Source: Planctomycetota bacterium (lineage in GTDB: Bacteria > Planctomycetota > UBA1135 > GCA-002686595). Taken from it: a DNA stretch of 33,025 bases. The position numbers and the translations under genes are program-made. The notes under the pieces are model-generated. The model saw only the letters and a list, made by a program, of their open reading frames with translations, made no database searches and was not told where the DNA came from. The stretch's first letter is position 1; every line of letters begins with the position of its first letter. The stretch lies in the NCBI GenBank assembly GCA_028278425.1, contig JANQEJ010000162.1, positions 1 to 33,025 on the forward strand, read 5' to 3'. This document shows positions 1 through 7,414 of this stretch, in pieces.

Positions 1-2
1 CG

Positions 3-1352
3 TGCACGGCCGCGTCCAACTACACCCAGTGCATCAGACAAACCGTCGGCGGCGTGACCATGTCCTTCGGCAATTGCCCACCTTCGCCGCCCAGCCCCGA
101 CGGGGGCGGCCCGCTCTTCCAGGTCACCGATCGCTTCGGCGTGTTTCACAACAACGTCCCGCTGAACAACGGCGGCGACGCCATCTTCATCTTCAGCAGC
201 CCGAGCTCCGGAGCGTCGGTCGGCACCGACCCGCCCGACATCACCGGCGACCTCTTCTGGAAGACGCTGCCGGGCGACACGGTCATGAACCACGCCCACG
301 GCGGCGGCGGCGCGCGGGTGATGGAGGTCGACGGCTACCACGAGTCGCTCTTCGACTCGTTCTGGGGGACGACCGCGTCGCCGGCGAGCTCGTCGGCGGA
401 CTTCTACGACCGGTCCCACGGGCTTGCGCTCCCCTCGACCGTGAACCCGGGCAACCTGGAGCCTGCCTTCATCCAGCTCGGGCTGACCACCGAGATCCTC
501 GTCAGCGTCGGAAACTCCGGCTTCGGGAACCCGTGCACCGTGGCGCCTTCGCTGTGCTCGCCGCCCGGCTCGACTTGTCCCCCGACCGGGTTCGTCAACG
601 GCTACATCGTCGACCTTTTCTTCTCGAGCACGACCGGCACGGGCATCCCGCTCCTGGCGGACGGGACGGCCGCCTCGAACCGGGTCACGACCTATTACGT
701 CCCGGGCGGGATGACGGCCACGGGCGGAGTGTGCGGCCTCGGCGATTACTCCCTCCAGGACGAGCACTCCACCGACGAGACGCAGGCGGACATCCTCGGG
801 GGCATCTCGCGTTACGGCGGCAGGCAGCTCGGCGGCGGAGGCCCCATCGCCGACCTGGTGACGGACGTGCCCGTCCCGCACCTGGCCTTCCGCGAGCTCC
901 TGGTCAACAAGGTGGCCGACTCCGGCGGCGGCGGCGGCATCGAGACGGGCAGCAACGGCGGGGGCGGACTCAACGCGGCCAACCTGACGGTCAGCGGCGG
1001 AACGGCGACGCTCGCGACCGAGATCCGCGACTTCGAAACCGCGGCGGGCGGCGGCCTCCACATCGCGATCGCCGGTTCCTCGTTGATCGTCCTCCCGTTG
1101 CCCGTGCCGGCGCTCGGCGCCTACCTCCTCATCCTCCCCGATCCGGTGTTCAACGCCACGTCGAGCATCTGGCAGGGCGCGGTCTCGCCTTCGATGCCCT
1201 CGTTCACCTCGGAGGGCATCTTCAGCGGAGCTCACATCCCCATTCCCGCGGGGGGCGTCGGCCTCGTGCTCAACACGCAGGGCCTGGTCTTCGACCTGGC
1301 GACGTTCACGGCGCGCACGACGAACGTGAAGCGGTCGGCCTTCCATCCGTGA
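3..1352 (+). CDS. Secreted Gly/Pro-rich protein of unknown function, 5'-truncated
   Basis: The reading frame is open from the first bases of the window (phase begins at base 3) to a TGA at 1350-1352, so the true start lies upstream and about 450 residues are visible. A GTG at 54 is in frame but has no ribosome site and cuts into a continuous Cys-containing stretch, so it is not taken as the start. The protein is rich in Gly, Ser, Thr and Pro, has several Cys in the N-terminal half (for example CTVAPSLC and CPPTGF), Gly runs near the middle, and almost no Lys. Such composition is typical of exported proteins. The C-terminal 90 residues (VFNATSSIW... to ...LVFDLATFTARTTNVKRSAF) resemble the beta-rich tail common in secreted planctomycete-type proteins. 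That comparison is from memory and not a family assignment. No catalytic motif is recognised. Function unknown. Confidence 0.75.
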   Translation, partial: CTAASNYTQCIRQTVGGVTMSFGNCPPSPPSPDGGGPLFQVTDRFGVFHNNVPLNNGGDAIFIFSSPSSGASVGTDPPDITGDLFWKTLPGDTVMNHAHGGGGARVMEVDGYHESLFDSFWGTTASPASSSADFYDRSHGLALPSTVNPGNLEPAFIQLGLTTEILVSVGNSGFGNPCTVAPSLCSPPGSTCPPTGFVNGYIVDLFFSSTTGTGIPLLADGTAASNRVTTYYVPGGMTATGGVCGLGDYSLQDEHSTDETQADILGGISRYGGRQLGGGGPIADLVTDVPVPHLAFRELLVNKVADSGGGGGIETGSNGGGGLNAANLTVSGGTATLATEIRDFETAAGGGLHIAIAGSSLIVLPLPVPALGAYLLILPDPVFNATSSIWQGAVSPSMPSFTSEGIFSGAHIPIPAGGVGLVLNTQGLVFDLATFTARTTNVKRSAFHP

Positions 1353-1385
1353 CCCGGGCCGCGCTCAACCCCGAGGGAACCCACG

Positions 1386-1412
1386 GCGCGCCGGCAGCCT
1401 TCGCCGGCGCGC
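1386..1412 (+). terminator. GC-rich hairpin after the secreted-protein gene
   Basis: A perfect 10-bp inverted repeat, GCGCGCCGGC (1386-1395) and its complement (1403-1412), encloses a 7-nt loop 34 nt after the stop codon at 1352. It is followed by TTCGCTTCC rather than a T-run, so it may be a weak terminator or an mRNA-stabilising stem. Confidence 0.5.
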
Positions 1413-1455
1413 TTCGCTTCCGCCGCTGATTCCGCGGCGATAGAATTCTCTGCAT

Positions 1456-1485
1456 GCCCGTCGCGGTCCGCTCGCCGCGACGGGC
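1456..1485 (+). terminator. Second hairpin, terminator-like, before the cytochrome operon
   Basis: A perfect 11-bp stem pairs GCCCGTCGCGG (1456-1466) with 1475-1485 across an 8-nt loop. GTTTGGG follows it. It sits 44 nt before the next start codon. It could end transcription from the upstream gene or act as a leader hairpin of the cytochrome operon. The short T-tract makes the first role plausible but not certain. Confidence 0.5.
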
Positions 1486-1529
1486 GTTTGGGAACTTGAG
1501 GCTTCTTCTCGTCGAGAAAACCCGACTCG

Positions 1530-2615
1530 ATGAACACCTCCTACTTTCGCTCGCGCACGTGGATTCCCGCCGCGATCCTCATCGTCGCGGCCTTCGTCGT
1601 TTGGTGGAAGTGGGGTGACGTCGACGCCGGCCGCGACGGCGCCAACTCGCACCGCGGCTTCCTCCTGATCACGGGCTGGGTCTCGCTCGGCCTCTTCCTC
1701 GCCGTCGCCGCCTACGCCGGGCGCAAGTGGTTCCCGCGACGGCCGGTCGTCACGCCCGGCGCGCGACGCACGCCGTTCGAGCGCATCGAGGACGCGCTGA
1801 TCGAGCTCAAGGCCTTGGAAGACCGGGAGAATCGAAAGGAAGAGCGGCCATCGCTCTCCGAGGTCAGGAAGAAGGCGGCGACCATCCTCCGGAGCGCGGG
1901 CGTCTGGAAGGCCGTGCGCCCTCACGTTCGCGTGCGCGAGCGCGGGACCGGCTCCAAGCGCGAGAAGTACATCGCGGTCAAGGCGGTCCCCGCCCGCCGC
2001 GGTTGGTCCATGCTCCGCTGGATGCGCATGCACCTCTTCCTCGGGACGGCGGCCGGCGCGTTGGTGATTCTCCACAGCGGGTTCCGCGGGACGCTCTGGA
2101 TCGGGCTCTTGCTCGACTGGACCGCGCTCGGCGCGGTCGTCACCGGCCTCGGCGGGATCGTCCTCTGGGCCGTTTGGGCGGGAGGCATGAGCCGGGCGGA
2201 GCGGGAGCTCACCTACGAGGCCACGCGCGCCCTGGAACAGCACTTCGAGCGCAACCTGGACGACTTCCTGCATCCCGTCATGGAGGCCAAGCCGCAGACG
2301 AAGCTCGAAGCCGCGTTGGAAAGCGCGGGGCTGCGGCTGCACGTGCCGCGACTGAGTCTGGCCCTGAAGGAGCGACGCCCGCCGCCGAAGAAGTTCCTGG
2401 AGGACTTCGCGGCCCACCCACCCGAGCCTGAGGTCCGCGCCGACGTCTGCGAGCTCGCCGAGTACATGGGCATCTTCACCGCGCTGCACGACGAGCGCGT
2501 GCGCTTGCAGAGGCACCACCGTTGGCTCCAGGTCTGGCGGCTCGTCCACGTCCCCCTGTCCATCCTGTTGCTCTTCCTCGTGGCCGTTCACGTGATCTCG
2601 ACCTGGAGGTACTGA
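1530..2615 (+). CDS. Di-haem cytochrome b-like membrane protein
   Basis: This 361-residue protein has five hydrophobic segments, at about residues 11-27, 43-63, 165-185, 188-213 and 333-356. Two helices each carry a His pair with identical spacing of 14: H168/H182 in the third helix and H340/H354 in the last. That geometry is the classic signature of a four-histidine di-haem b site, as in cytochrome b and membrane quinol oxidoreductase anchors. The 64-160 and 215-330 regions are charged, soluble loops. It is the first gene of a three-gene operon: its stop overlaps the next start by one base (TGATG). By inference it exchanges electrons between the quinone pool or the cytoplasmic FeS partner and the downstream multihaem cytochrome. 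The ATG at 1530 has no clear Shine-Dalgarno but is the only start that includes the first helix. A ferric-reductase-like role cannot be excluded. No flavin or NAD site is present. Confidence 0.72.
   Translation: MNTSYFRSRTWIPAAILIVAAFVVWWKWGDVDAGRDGANSHRGFLLITGWVSLGLFLAVAAYAGRKWFPRRPVVTPGARRTPFERIEDALIELKALEDRENRKEERPSLSEVRKKAATILRSAGVWKAVRPHVRVRERGTGSKREKYIAVKAVPARRGWSMLRWMRMHLFLGTAAGALVILHSGFRGTLWIGLLLDWTALGAVVTGLGGIVLWAVWAGGMSRAERELTYEATRALEQHFERNLDDFLHPVMEAKPQTKLEAALESAGLRLHVPRLSLALKERRPPPKKFLEDFAAHPPEPEVRADVCELAEYMGIFTALHDERVRLQRHHRWLQVWRLVHVPLSILLLFLVAVHVISTWRY
2605..2609 (+). promoter_or_regulatory. Shine-Dalgarno GGAGG fixing the start of the FeS gene
   Basis: GGAGG ends 5 nt before the ATG at 2615 and lies inside the last codons of the cytochrome b gene. 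It decides between this ATG and an in-frame upstream ATG at 2522, which would add an Arg/Pro-rich stretch encoded wholly inside the cytochrome gene. Confidence 0.8.
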
Positions 2616-4615
2616 TGCCAAACGAGAGTCTCGAACAACGCTGCAAGAGCGCGCTGGAGGACTACAGGGACACGAAGAGGAAGTACCTCAAAAAGAGAAG
2701 GGACCTCTCCCGCCTCGCGGTGGATTTCCTTCACTGGCGCCGCCTCGAGGCGGGCGCGAGAACGAAGGCGGTCGAGTGGTTGTCCCAACGGGGCCTGGCG
2801 ACCACCGAGGAGGAGGTGGACGCGTGGGAAGACGCGCGGTCGGCGATCGATCAGCTTCGCACGGAACGCGACGAGATCGACGACGAGTCGCGCGAGCACT
2901 TCGAGCGATGCGCCCGGGCGCTGTCCGCTTGCCGGGCGGAAGCGCTCGGGACCGGCGAGAGCGCGGACGAACAGCCCGTCGGCGAGACCCCCGAAGGTCG
3001 CGAGCCTGCGGACGCGACCTCGGTATCGAAGGAGACCCTGGCCGCGCTCGAGAGCGTCGAAGCCAAGTGCCTCGACCTTCTGAAGAGCCTCGCGACCCGC
3101 AAGCGCTATCAGGACCGGTTCGACCCGCTCTCCTTCTCGAGCAACGACGCGTGGATCCTGTTCGAGGCGAACGCCCGCGAGGTGAAGCTCGGACGGGACG
3201 CCCGCATCATCCAGCAGGACGTGTACACGCAGAACTTCTGGGGGCTCCTCGACGGCGAAGTCGACGTCTTGCGGGTCCAGAACGACGGCACCAAGGTCCT
3301 GGTCGACACGATGGCGGCGGACCGGCCCAGCCCGTGGTTCGGCGAGATGAGCGCCCTCGGAAACCGGCCCGCGAACGCCGAGGTCCGTGCGAAGTCAGCC
3401 GCGACGCTGCTCAGCATTCCGCCCCCGCTCTTCTGGCGGCTCTATGACGACGGCCCTTTCGGCTGGTTCAAGGACCAGATCGACCGTACGTATGCCGACC
3501 GAACCCTCCACAGCGAGCTTCGCAGCTTCCCCGAGCTCCACGATCTGACCGAAGAAGAGCGCCGATCGATCAGCGAGGTGGCCGACTTCGTGAGCTGGGA
3601 GCGAAACGAACAGATCGCGCAGCAAGGCCAGCCCGCGGACACGCTCTATCTTCTCCGAAGCGGCTGCGTCGTCGCGCTCCGTCGCGACGGATCCATGCGC
3701 CCCCACGAAATCCTGCAGGCGGGGGCGGCCTTCGGCGAAGAGGCGTTCTCGGACAATCCGGTTTGGACCTACACGCTCGTCGCCAGCCAGAAGACGCACG
3801 CCGTGTCCCTTCCGGTCGGTCCGCTACGGGAGCGCCTCGCGGAGTTGGGGATCGAGACCGACGTCGAGACAGCGGCGCTCGAACGCCTCGGGGAGCTGCA
3901 GACGGGGATCCACGAGGAAACGTCCATCGCGGAGCAGGTGGAGCGCCTGGGCTTCTTCGAGGTGAGCGACCTCGCGAAGGCACGCGCCGGCCTCGTCATC
4001 GAAACGAGCAAGTGCACCCGCTGCAACGCCTGCGTCGAAAGCTGCGCGGCGGTCCACGACGACGGCATCCCGCGCATCAGCAAGATCGGGCTGGGCGCAG
4101 ACGTTCCCGGGATCCGGCTGGTCAACGCCTGCTACCACTGCGAGACGCCCGAGTGCATGAGCGCCTGCAACGACGGCGCCATCCGCCGGCGCGTGGACGG
4201 GCTGATCGACTTCATCTGGGACAACTGCACCGGGTGCAAGGCCTGCGCCAAGGCCTGCCCGTTCGACGTAATCCGCATCGTCCGGTATCCGCTGGAGGAC
4301 GAGGTCTTGCAGCGGCGCGAGCTGCCGTTCCGGAGCCTGTTCGAAACGCTGGAACGCGCGGTGAAGGGGCCGGAGTGCTCCTGGACCGACCGCCTCGACG
4401 GGTGGTGGAAGAGGCACCTGGCTCCGAGGGTCCCGGACTGCGAGCACGAGACGTCGGAATACAGCGAGAACGTCGTGAAGGGGCTCAAGGCCGTCCAGTG
4501 CGACCACTGCTACGGCCTGGGCTACCAGGCCTGCGTCTTCAACTGCCCGTGCGACGCCATCCACCGGCGGACACCGGAGGACGCGCTCGAGCTCAGCGAG
4601 AGGGTCGGGCGGTGA
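2615..4615 (+). CDS. Double CNB-domain, four-cluster 4Fe-4S electron-transfer protein
   Basis: The protein has 666 residues. Residues 1-150 are charged and helical, probably coiled coil. Two cyclic-nucleotide-binding (CNB/CRP-type) beta-barrels follow, at about 180-290 and 320-425. A polyferredoxin part starts with CTRCNACVESC at residue 467 and continues with CYHCETPECMSAC (506), CTGCKACAKACP (538) and CDHCYGLGYQAC...CPC (629). This is the cysteine pattern of DmsB/NrfC-type four-cluster beta subunits. No signal peptide or membrane helix is seen, so it should act at the cytoplasmic face of the membrane. Both phosphate-binding cassettes are atypical. In the first (FGEMSALGNRPANAEV) the position normally Arg is Ala, with an Arg two residues earlier. 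In the second (FGEEAFSDNPVWTYTLV) that position is Trp. The nucleotide ligand is therefore uncertain. It is translationally coupled to both neighbours (TGATG upstream, GTGA downstream), suggesting a stoichiometric complex. Confidence 0.85.
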   Translation: MPNESLEQRCKSALEDYRDTKRKYLKKRRDLSRLAVDFLHWRRLEAGARTKAVEWLSQRGLATTEEEVDAWEDARSAIDQLRTERDEIDDESREHFERCARALSACRAEALGTGESADEQPVGETPEGREPADATSVSKETLAALESVEAKCLDLLKSLATRKRYQDRFDPLSFSSNDAWILFEANAREVKLGRDARIIQQDVYTQNFWGLLDGEVDVLRVQNDGTKVLVDTMAADRPSPWFGEMSALGNRPANAEVRAKSAATLLSIPPPLFWRLYDDGPFGWFKDQIDRTYADRTLHSELRSFPELHDLTEEERRSISEVADFVSWERNEQIAQQGQPADTLYLLRSGCVVALRRDGSMRPHEILQAGAAFGEEAFSDNPVWTYTLVASQKTHAVSLPVGPLRERLAELGIETDVETAALERLGELQTGIHEETSIAEQVERLGFFEVSDLAKARAGLVIETSKCTRCNACVESCAAVHDDGIPRISKIGLGADVPGIRLVNACYHCETPECMSACNDGAIRRRVDGLIDFIWDNCTGCKACAKACPFDVIRIVRYPLEDEVLQRRELPFRSLFETLERAVKGPECSWTDRLDGWWKRHLAPRVPDCEHETSEYSENVVKGLKAVQCDHCYGLGYQACVFNCPCDAIHRRTPEDALELSERVGR

Positions 4616-7332
4616 GCACGCCGGCGCGCTTCGAGCTGTATCTCCTGGTGCCGGGCAAGGAGAAGCCGGTTGAGGAGCGCCCGACCGTCGAGCGCGTGTT
4701 CAAACGAGACGTGCCTCCGACGCTCTTCACGCTCGTCGCCGACCACGAGGGCGACCGTGCCCTGATCGGAAGTTGCGTCCCGGGGCGGGATGGCTTCACG
4801 CTCGCCGACCCCAAGCTGGAAGCAACGCACGCGGCGTTCTCCTTCGACGGCGAGACGTTCCACGTCGAGCCGACCGGCGCCGCCAAGATCGAGGTCCGAG
4901 GAGCCGACGTCTCGGAACGAACGACCCTCCAGGCCGGCGACGACATGCAGTTGGGCTGGACCGTGTTCCGCGTCGAGGTTAGCGACGCCGCGAGCCCGCC
5001 CCTGCTCCAGATCTACGCGGAGCCGGTGAACATAGAATTCAACGTCCTCGGCGACGCCAACGCCGGGCACCGCGCCGCGGCCGGCGAAGTGCCGGACGTG
5101 CCCGGCGACCACGACCTGAAGATCGGCGCCGGCGGGCAATGCCAGCTCCGCTTGCGCGATCCCCTTCTGGCGCCGGAGCACGCGCGCATCGTCTGCTCGA
5201 ACGGCCGTTTCGAGGTACGTGCGGCGGATACGGTGACGGGCACGTGGCTCAACGGAGCGCGTCTGCCGGCGGCGGAGGAAGGGAAGCCCGGCGCGCGCCT
5301 CGAGAACGACGACCGCCTGCTCGTGGGCTACTCCCTCCTCGGGGTCACGATCGAGAACGAGGGCGAGGACTGGGCGCGGCTTTCTCTGAAGCACAAGCGC
5401 AGGGCCTTCGCCCTCCAGCCGCAGCCGCGCGACGAAGAGGACTGGCCGCTGGGCGAGCTCAAGATGGGGCGGAGCAGCGCGCTCCGGCGCTTCAACCTCG
5501 TCGCGCTCGGTCTCGGGTTTCTCCTGCTCGTACTCTCCCTCGTGAGCCCCGGCTTCGACGAGAGGCTCGTCGACCCCGGCCCCCTCAACCGCCACCACGC
5601 CGCGCTGTTCGAGCGCGACCCGGCGACGCTGCCCGCCGTGACCCCGGCGCAGATCCGGTACCGGGACATGGTCGTCGCCGCCCAGGCGGCGGGCTGCGGC
5701 GCCTGCCACGAGGCCGGCGAGCGGCCGTCCATGGCGAGCTGCCGGGAATGCCACGCCGATCTGATGGCGAACCAGCACCCGCGCCGGGACGAGCCGCTGC
5801 TGGAGCTCGACGAAGCGCGCGTGGACCGGCCGTACGAGGCGGACGACTGTCTGCTCTGCCACGTCGACCACCGCGGCCCGGTGTCGGTGCGCGGGTCCTT
5901 CCGCCCGACCGTGGAGCAGACGCAGGAGAAGTGCACGTTCTGCCACGAGACCTGGCCGAACGACACGCCTCCCGAGCCGCGCGTCACCAAGGCGGAGCTC
6001 ACCGAGGTTCGCTCCGTGTGGAGCGCCTACGACGCGTTCCCGCACCGCGAGCATCTCAACGTGGCCGCCGACCGGGGCGGAGCGATCGCCTGCGCGCTCT
6101 GCCACGTCCCCGCCCGCGGCAAGGCGCCGGCCGCGGTCGCGGCCGGCGTCGACGAGCGCTGGCGGCGCGACTTCGCGGCGGTGACCTACGAGACGTGCCT
6201 GGAGTGCCACTCCCCGCCGACCCGGGAGGTCGGGAGCGACTACGAGCCCTGGCACCGGGAGATGCCGGCGGACCTGCGCTTCGACCTGGCCTGGCACGGC
6301 ACGGCGGACGTCGCGGCGGAGGACGACGGCCTGACCGACTGCCTGACCTGCCACGAGCGCGTCGAGGGCGTCGCCCGGCCGGCGCTTCCCTGGCGCTTCG
6401 ACGCGGCGCGCCAAGTCTGGGCGGTCAGCGCGGAGCCGTGGGTCAAGGGCGACCTGGCGCTCGCGAAGCGCCGCAAGGTGGACGCCGTGAAGTTCGACGT
6501 GCAACGCCGCAGCCACAAGGCGGAGTTTCTTCTGAACCTGCCGGACGAAATGAGCTGCGGGAAGTGCCACCGCGACGGCCCGCCGCAACCGACTCGCGAG
6601 GACCGCACCTTCTGGCACGCGCTCCACATGCGTTCGATCACACCGGCGGACGCGAGCGCGGCACGCGAGCTTTCGCGCAAGTGCCTCGACTGCCACCGGC
6701 GTCTCGGCGACGACGGCGATTTGAGGGCGACGCTCGCGCGTCCGTTTTACGACGGTCCGCCCCGGGAGAAGTGCGGGGAGTGCCACCTCGAGGACGGCTT
6801 CGTCGGCGAGGCGAAGGTCGTCGCCCCCGAGGAAACCGCGTGGACGTTCTCCCCGGACTTCCCGCACCACCGGCACATGGACTGGAGCAAGCCGGAGCTC
6901 GTCGAGGGCTGCCTGAGCTGCCATTCCTTCGAGGCCGCGGAAGGGCGGGGATGGCCCTTCGAGCTCGTCGCCACGACCGACGCGGACGCCGCGAGCTGCG
7001 CGCGCTGTCACGTCGCTTCGGAAGACAGCCGCTGGGCCGGCGAGCCCCACGCCAACGTCGCCGGCGGCAACTGCTTCCCCTGCCACCGCCGCGAGGACGC
7101 CTCGCTCCACGGGCGGACGGTGCCGCGCGCCTGGCCGGCGCTGAACGGCTTCGACCACTACAGCGCGGGCCACCGTGAGAGCACGGAGGAGAGTTGCCTC
7201 TTCTGCCACGAAACGGCAGAGGCGAGCCTCGCGGAGGCCACGAGCATCGCGGCCGTCCCGATCCCCGACGAGAGCTTCGACGTCTGCCGGAAGTGCCACG
7301 TGGAGACGCGTTCGCGGTTCCACTGGCGGTAG
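4612..7332 (+). CDS. FHA-like / transmembrane / 15-haem c-type cytochrome fusion
   Basis: The GTG at 4612 overlaps the upstream stop (GTGA) and gives 906 residues. Two FHA-like beta-sandwich modules lie at about 45-125 and 155-260. The second shows the FHA layout (IGAG, then DPLLAPEHARI, then GTWLNG, then DRLLVG). One membrane helix spans about 294-315 (FNLVALGLGFLLLVLSLVSP). From residue 362 to 896 there are fifteen CxxCH motifs (CGACH first, CRKCH last) with scattered additional His for bis-His ligation. The expected topology is N-terminus in the cytoplasm and haem chain in the periplasm. Family knowledge: such haem strings carry electrons along or across membranes. The FHA modules lack the usual phosphothreonine-contacting Arg of the GR motif, and Ala replaces the Ser of SxxH in both, so phosphopeptide binding is doubtful. 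Third gene of the cytochrome operon. No c-type maturation genes are in the window. Confidence 0.88.
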   Translation: MSTPARFELYLLVPGKEKPVEERPTVERVFKRDVPPTLFTLVADHEGDRALIGSCVPGRDGFTLADPKLEATHAAFSFDGETFHVEPTGAAKIEVRGADVSERTTLQAGDDMQLGWTVFRVEVSDAASPPLLQIYAEPVNIEFNVLGDANAGHRAAAGEVPDVPGDHDLKIGAGGQCQLRLRDPLLAPEHARIVCSNGRFEVRAADTVTGTWLNGARLPAAEEGKPGARLENDDRLLVGYSLLGVTIENEGEDWARLSLKHKRRAFALQPQPRDEEDWPLGELKMGRSSALRRFNLVALGLGFLLLVLSLVSPGFDERLVDPGPLNRHHAALFERDPATLPAVTPAQIRYRDMVVAAQAAGCGACHEAGERPSMASCRECHADLMANQHPRRDEPLLELDEARVDRPYEADDCLLCHVDHRGPVSVRGSFRPTVEQTQEKCTFCHETWPNDTPPEPRVTKAELTEVRSVWSAYDAFPHREHLNVAADRGGAIACALCHVPARGKAPAAVAAGVDERWRRDFAAVTYETCLECHSPPTREVGSDYEPWHREMPADLRFDLAWHGTADVAAEDDGLTDCLTCHERVEGVARPALPWRFDAARQVWAVSAEPWVKGDLALAKRRKVDAVKFDVQRRSHKAEFLLNLPDEMSCGKCHRDGPPQPTREDRTFWHALHMRSITPADASAARELSRKCLDCHRRLGDDGDLRATLARPFYDGPPREKCGECHLEDGFVGEAKVVAPEETAWTFSPDFPHHRHMDWSKPELVEGCLSCHSFEAAEGRGWPFELVATTDADAASCARCHVASEDSRWAGEPHANVAGGNCFPCHRREDASLHGRTVPRAWPALNGFDHYSAGHRESTEESCLFCHETAEASLAEATSIAAVPIPDESFDVCRKCHVETRSRFHWR

Positions 7333-7414
7333 CGCGGCCCCGGGCCGGCATCGCCCCCCTCCGCCCAAAAATCCGGTTGGACACCGACCCGCTTCCGGCA
7401 AGAATCCCCGGCCG

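Noticed and set aside
2..1429. Long open frame overlapping the secreted-protein gene in another frame
   Set aside because: Arg/Pro/His-rich translation typical of an off-frame reading in high-GC DNA. The chosen frame gives a balanced secreted-protein composition and is followed by hairpins.
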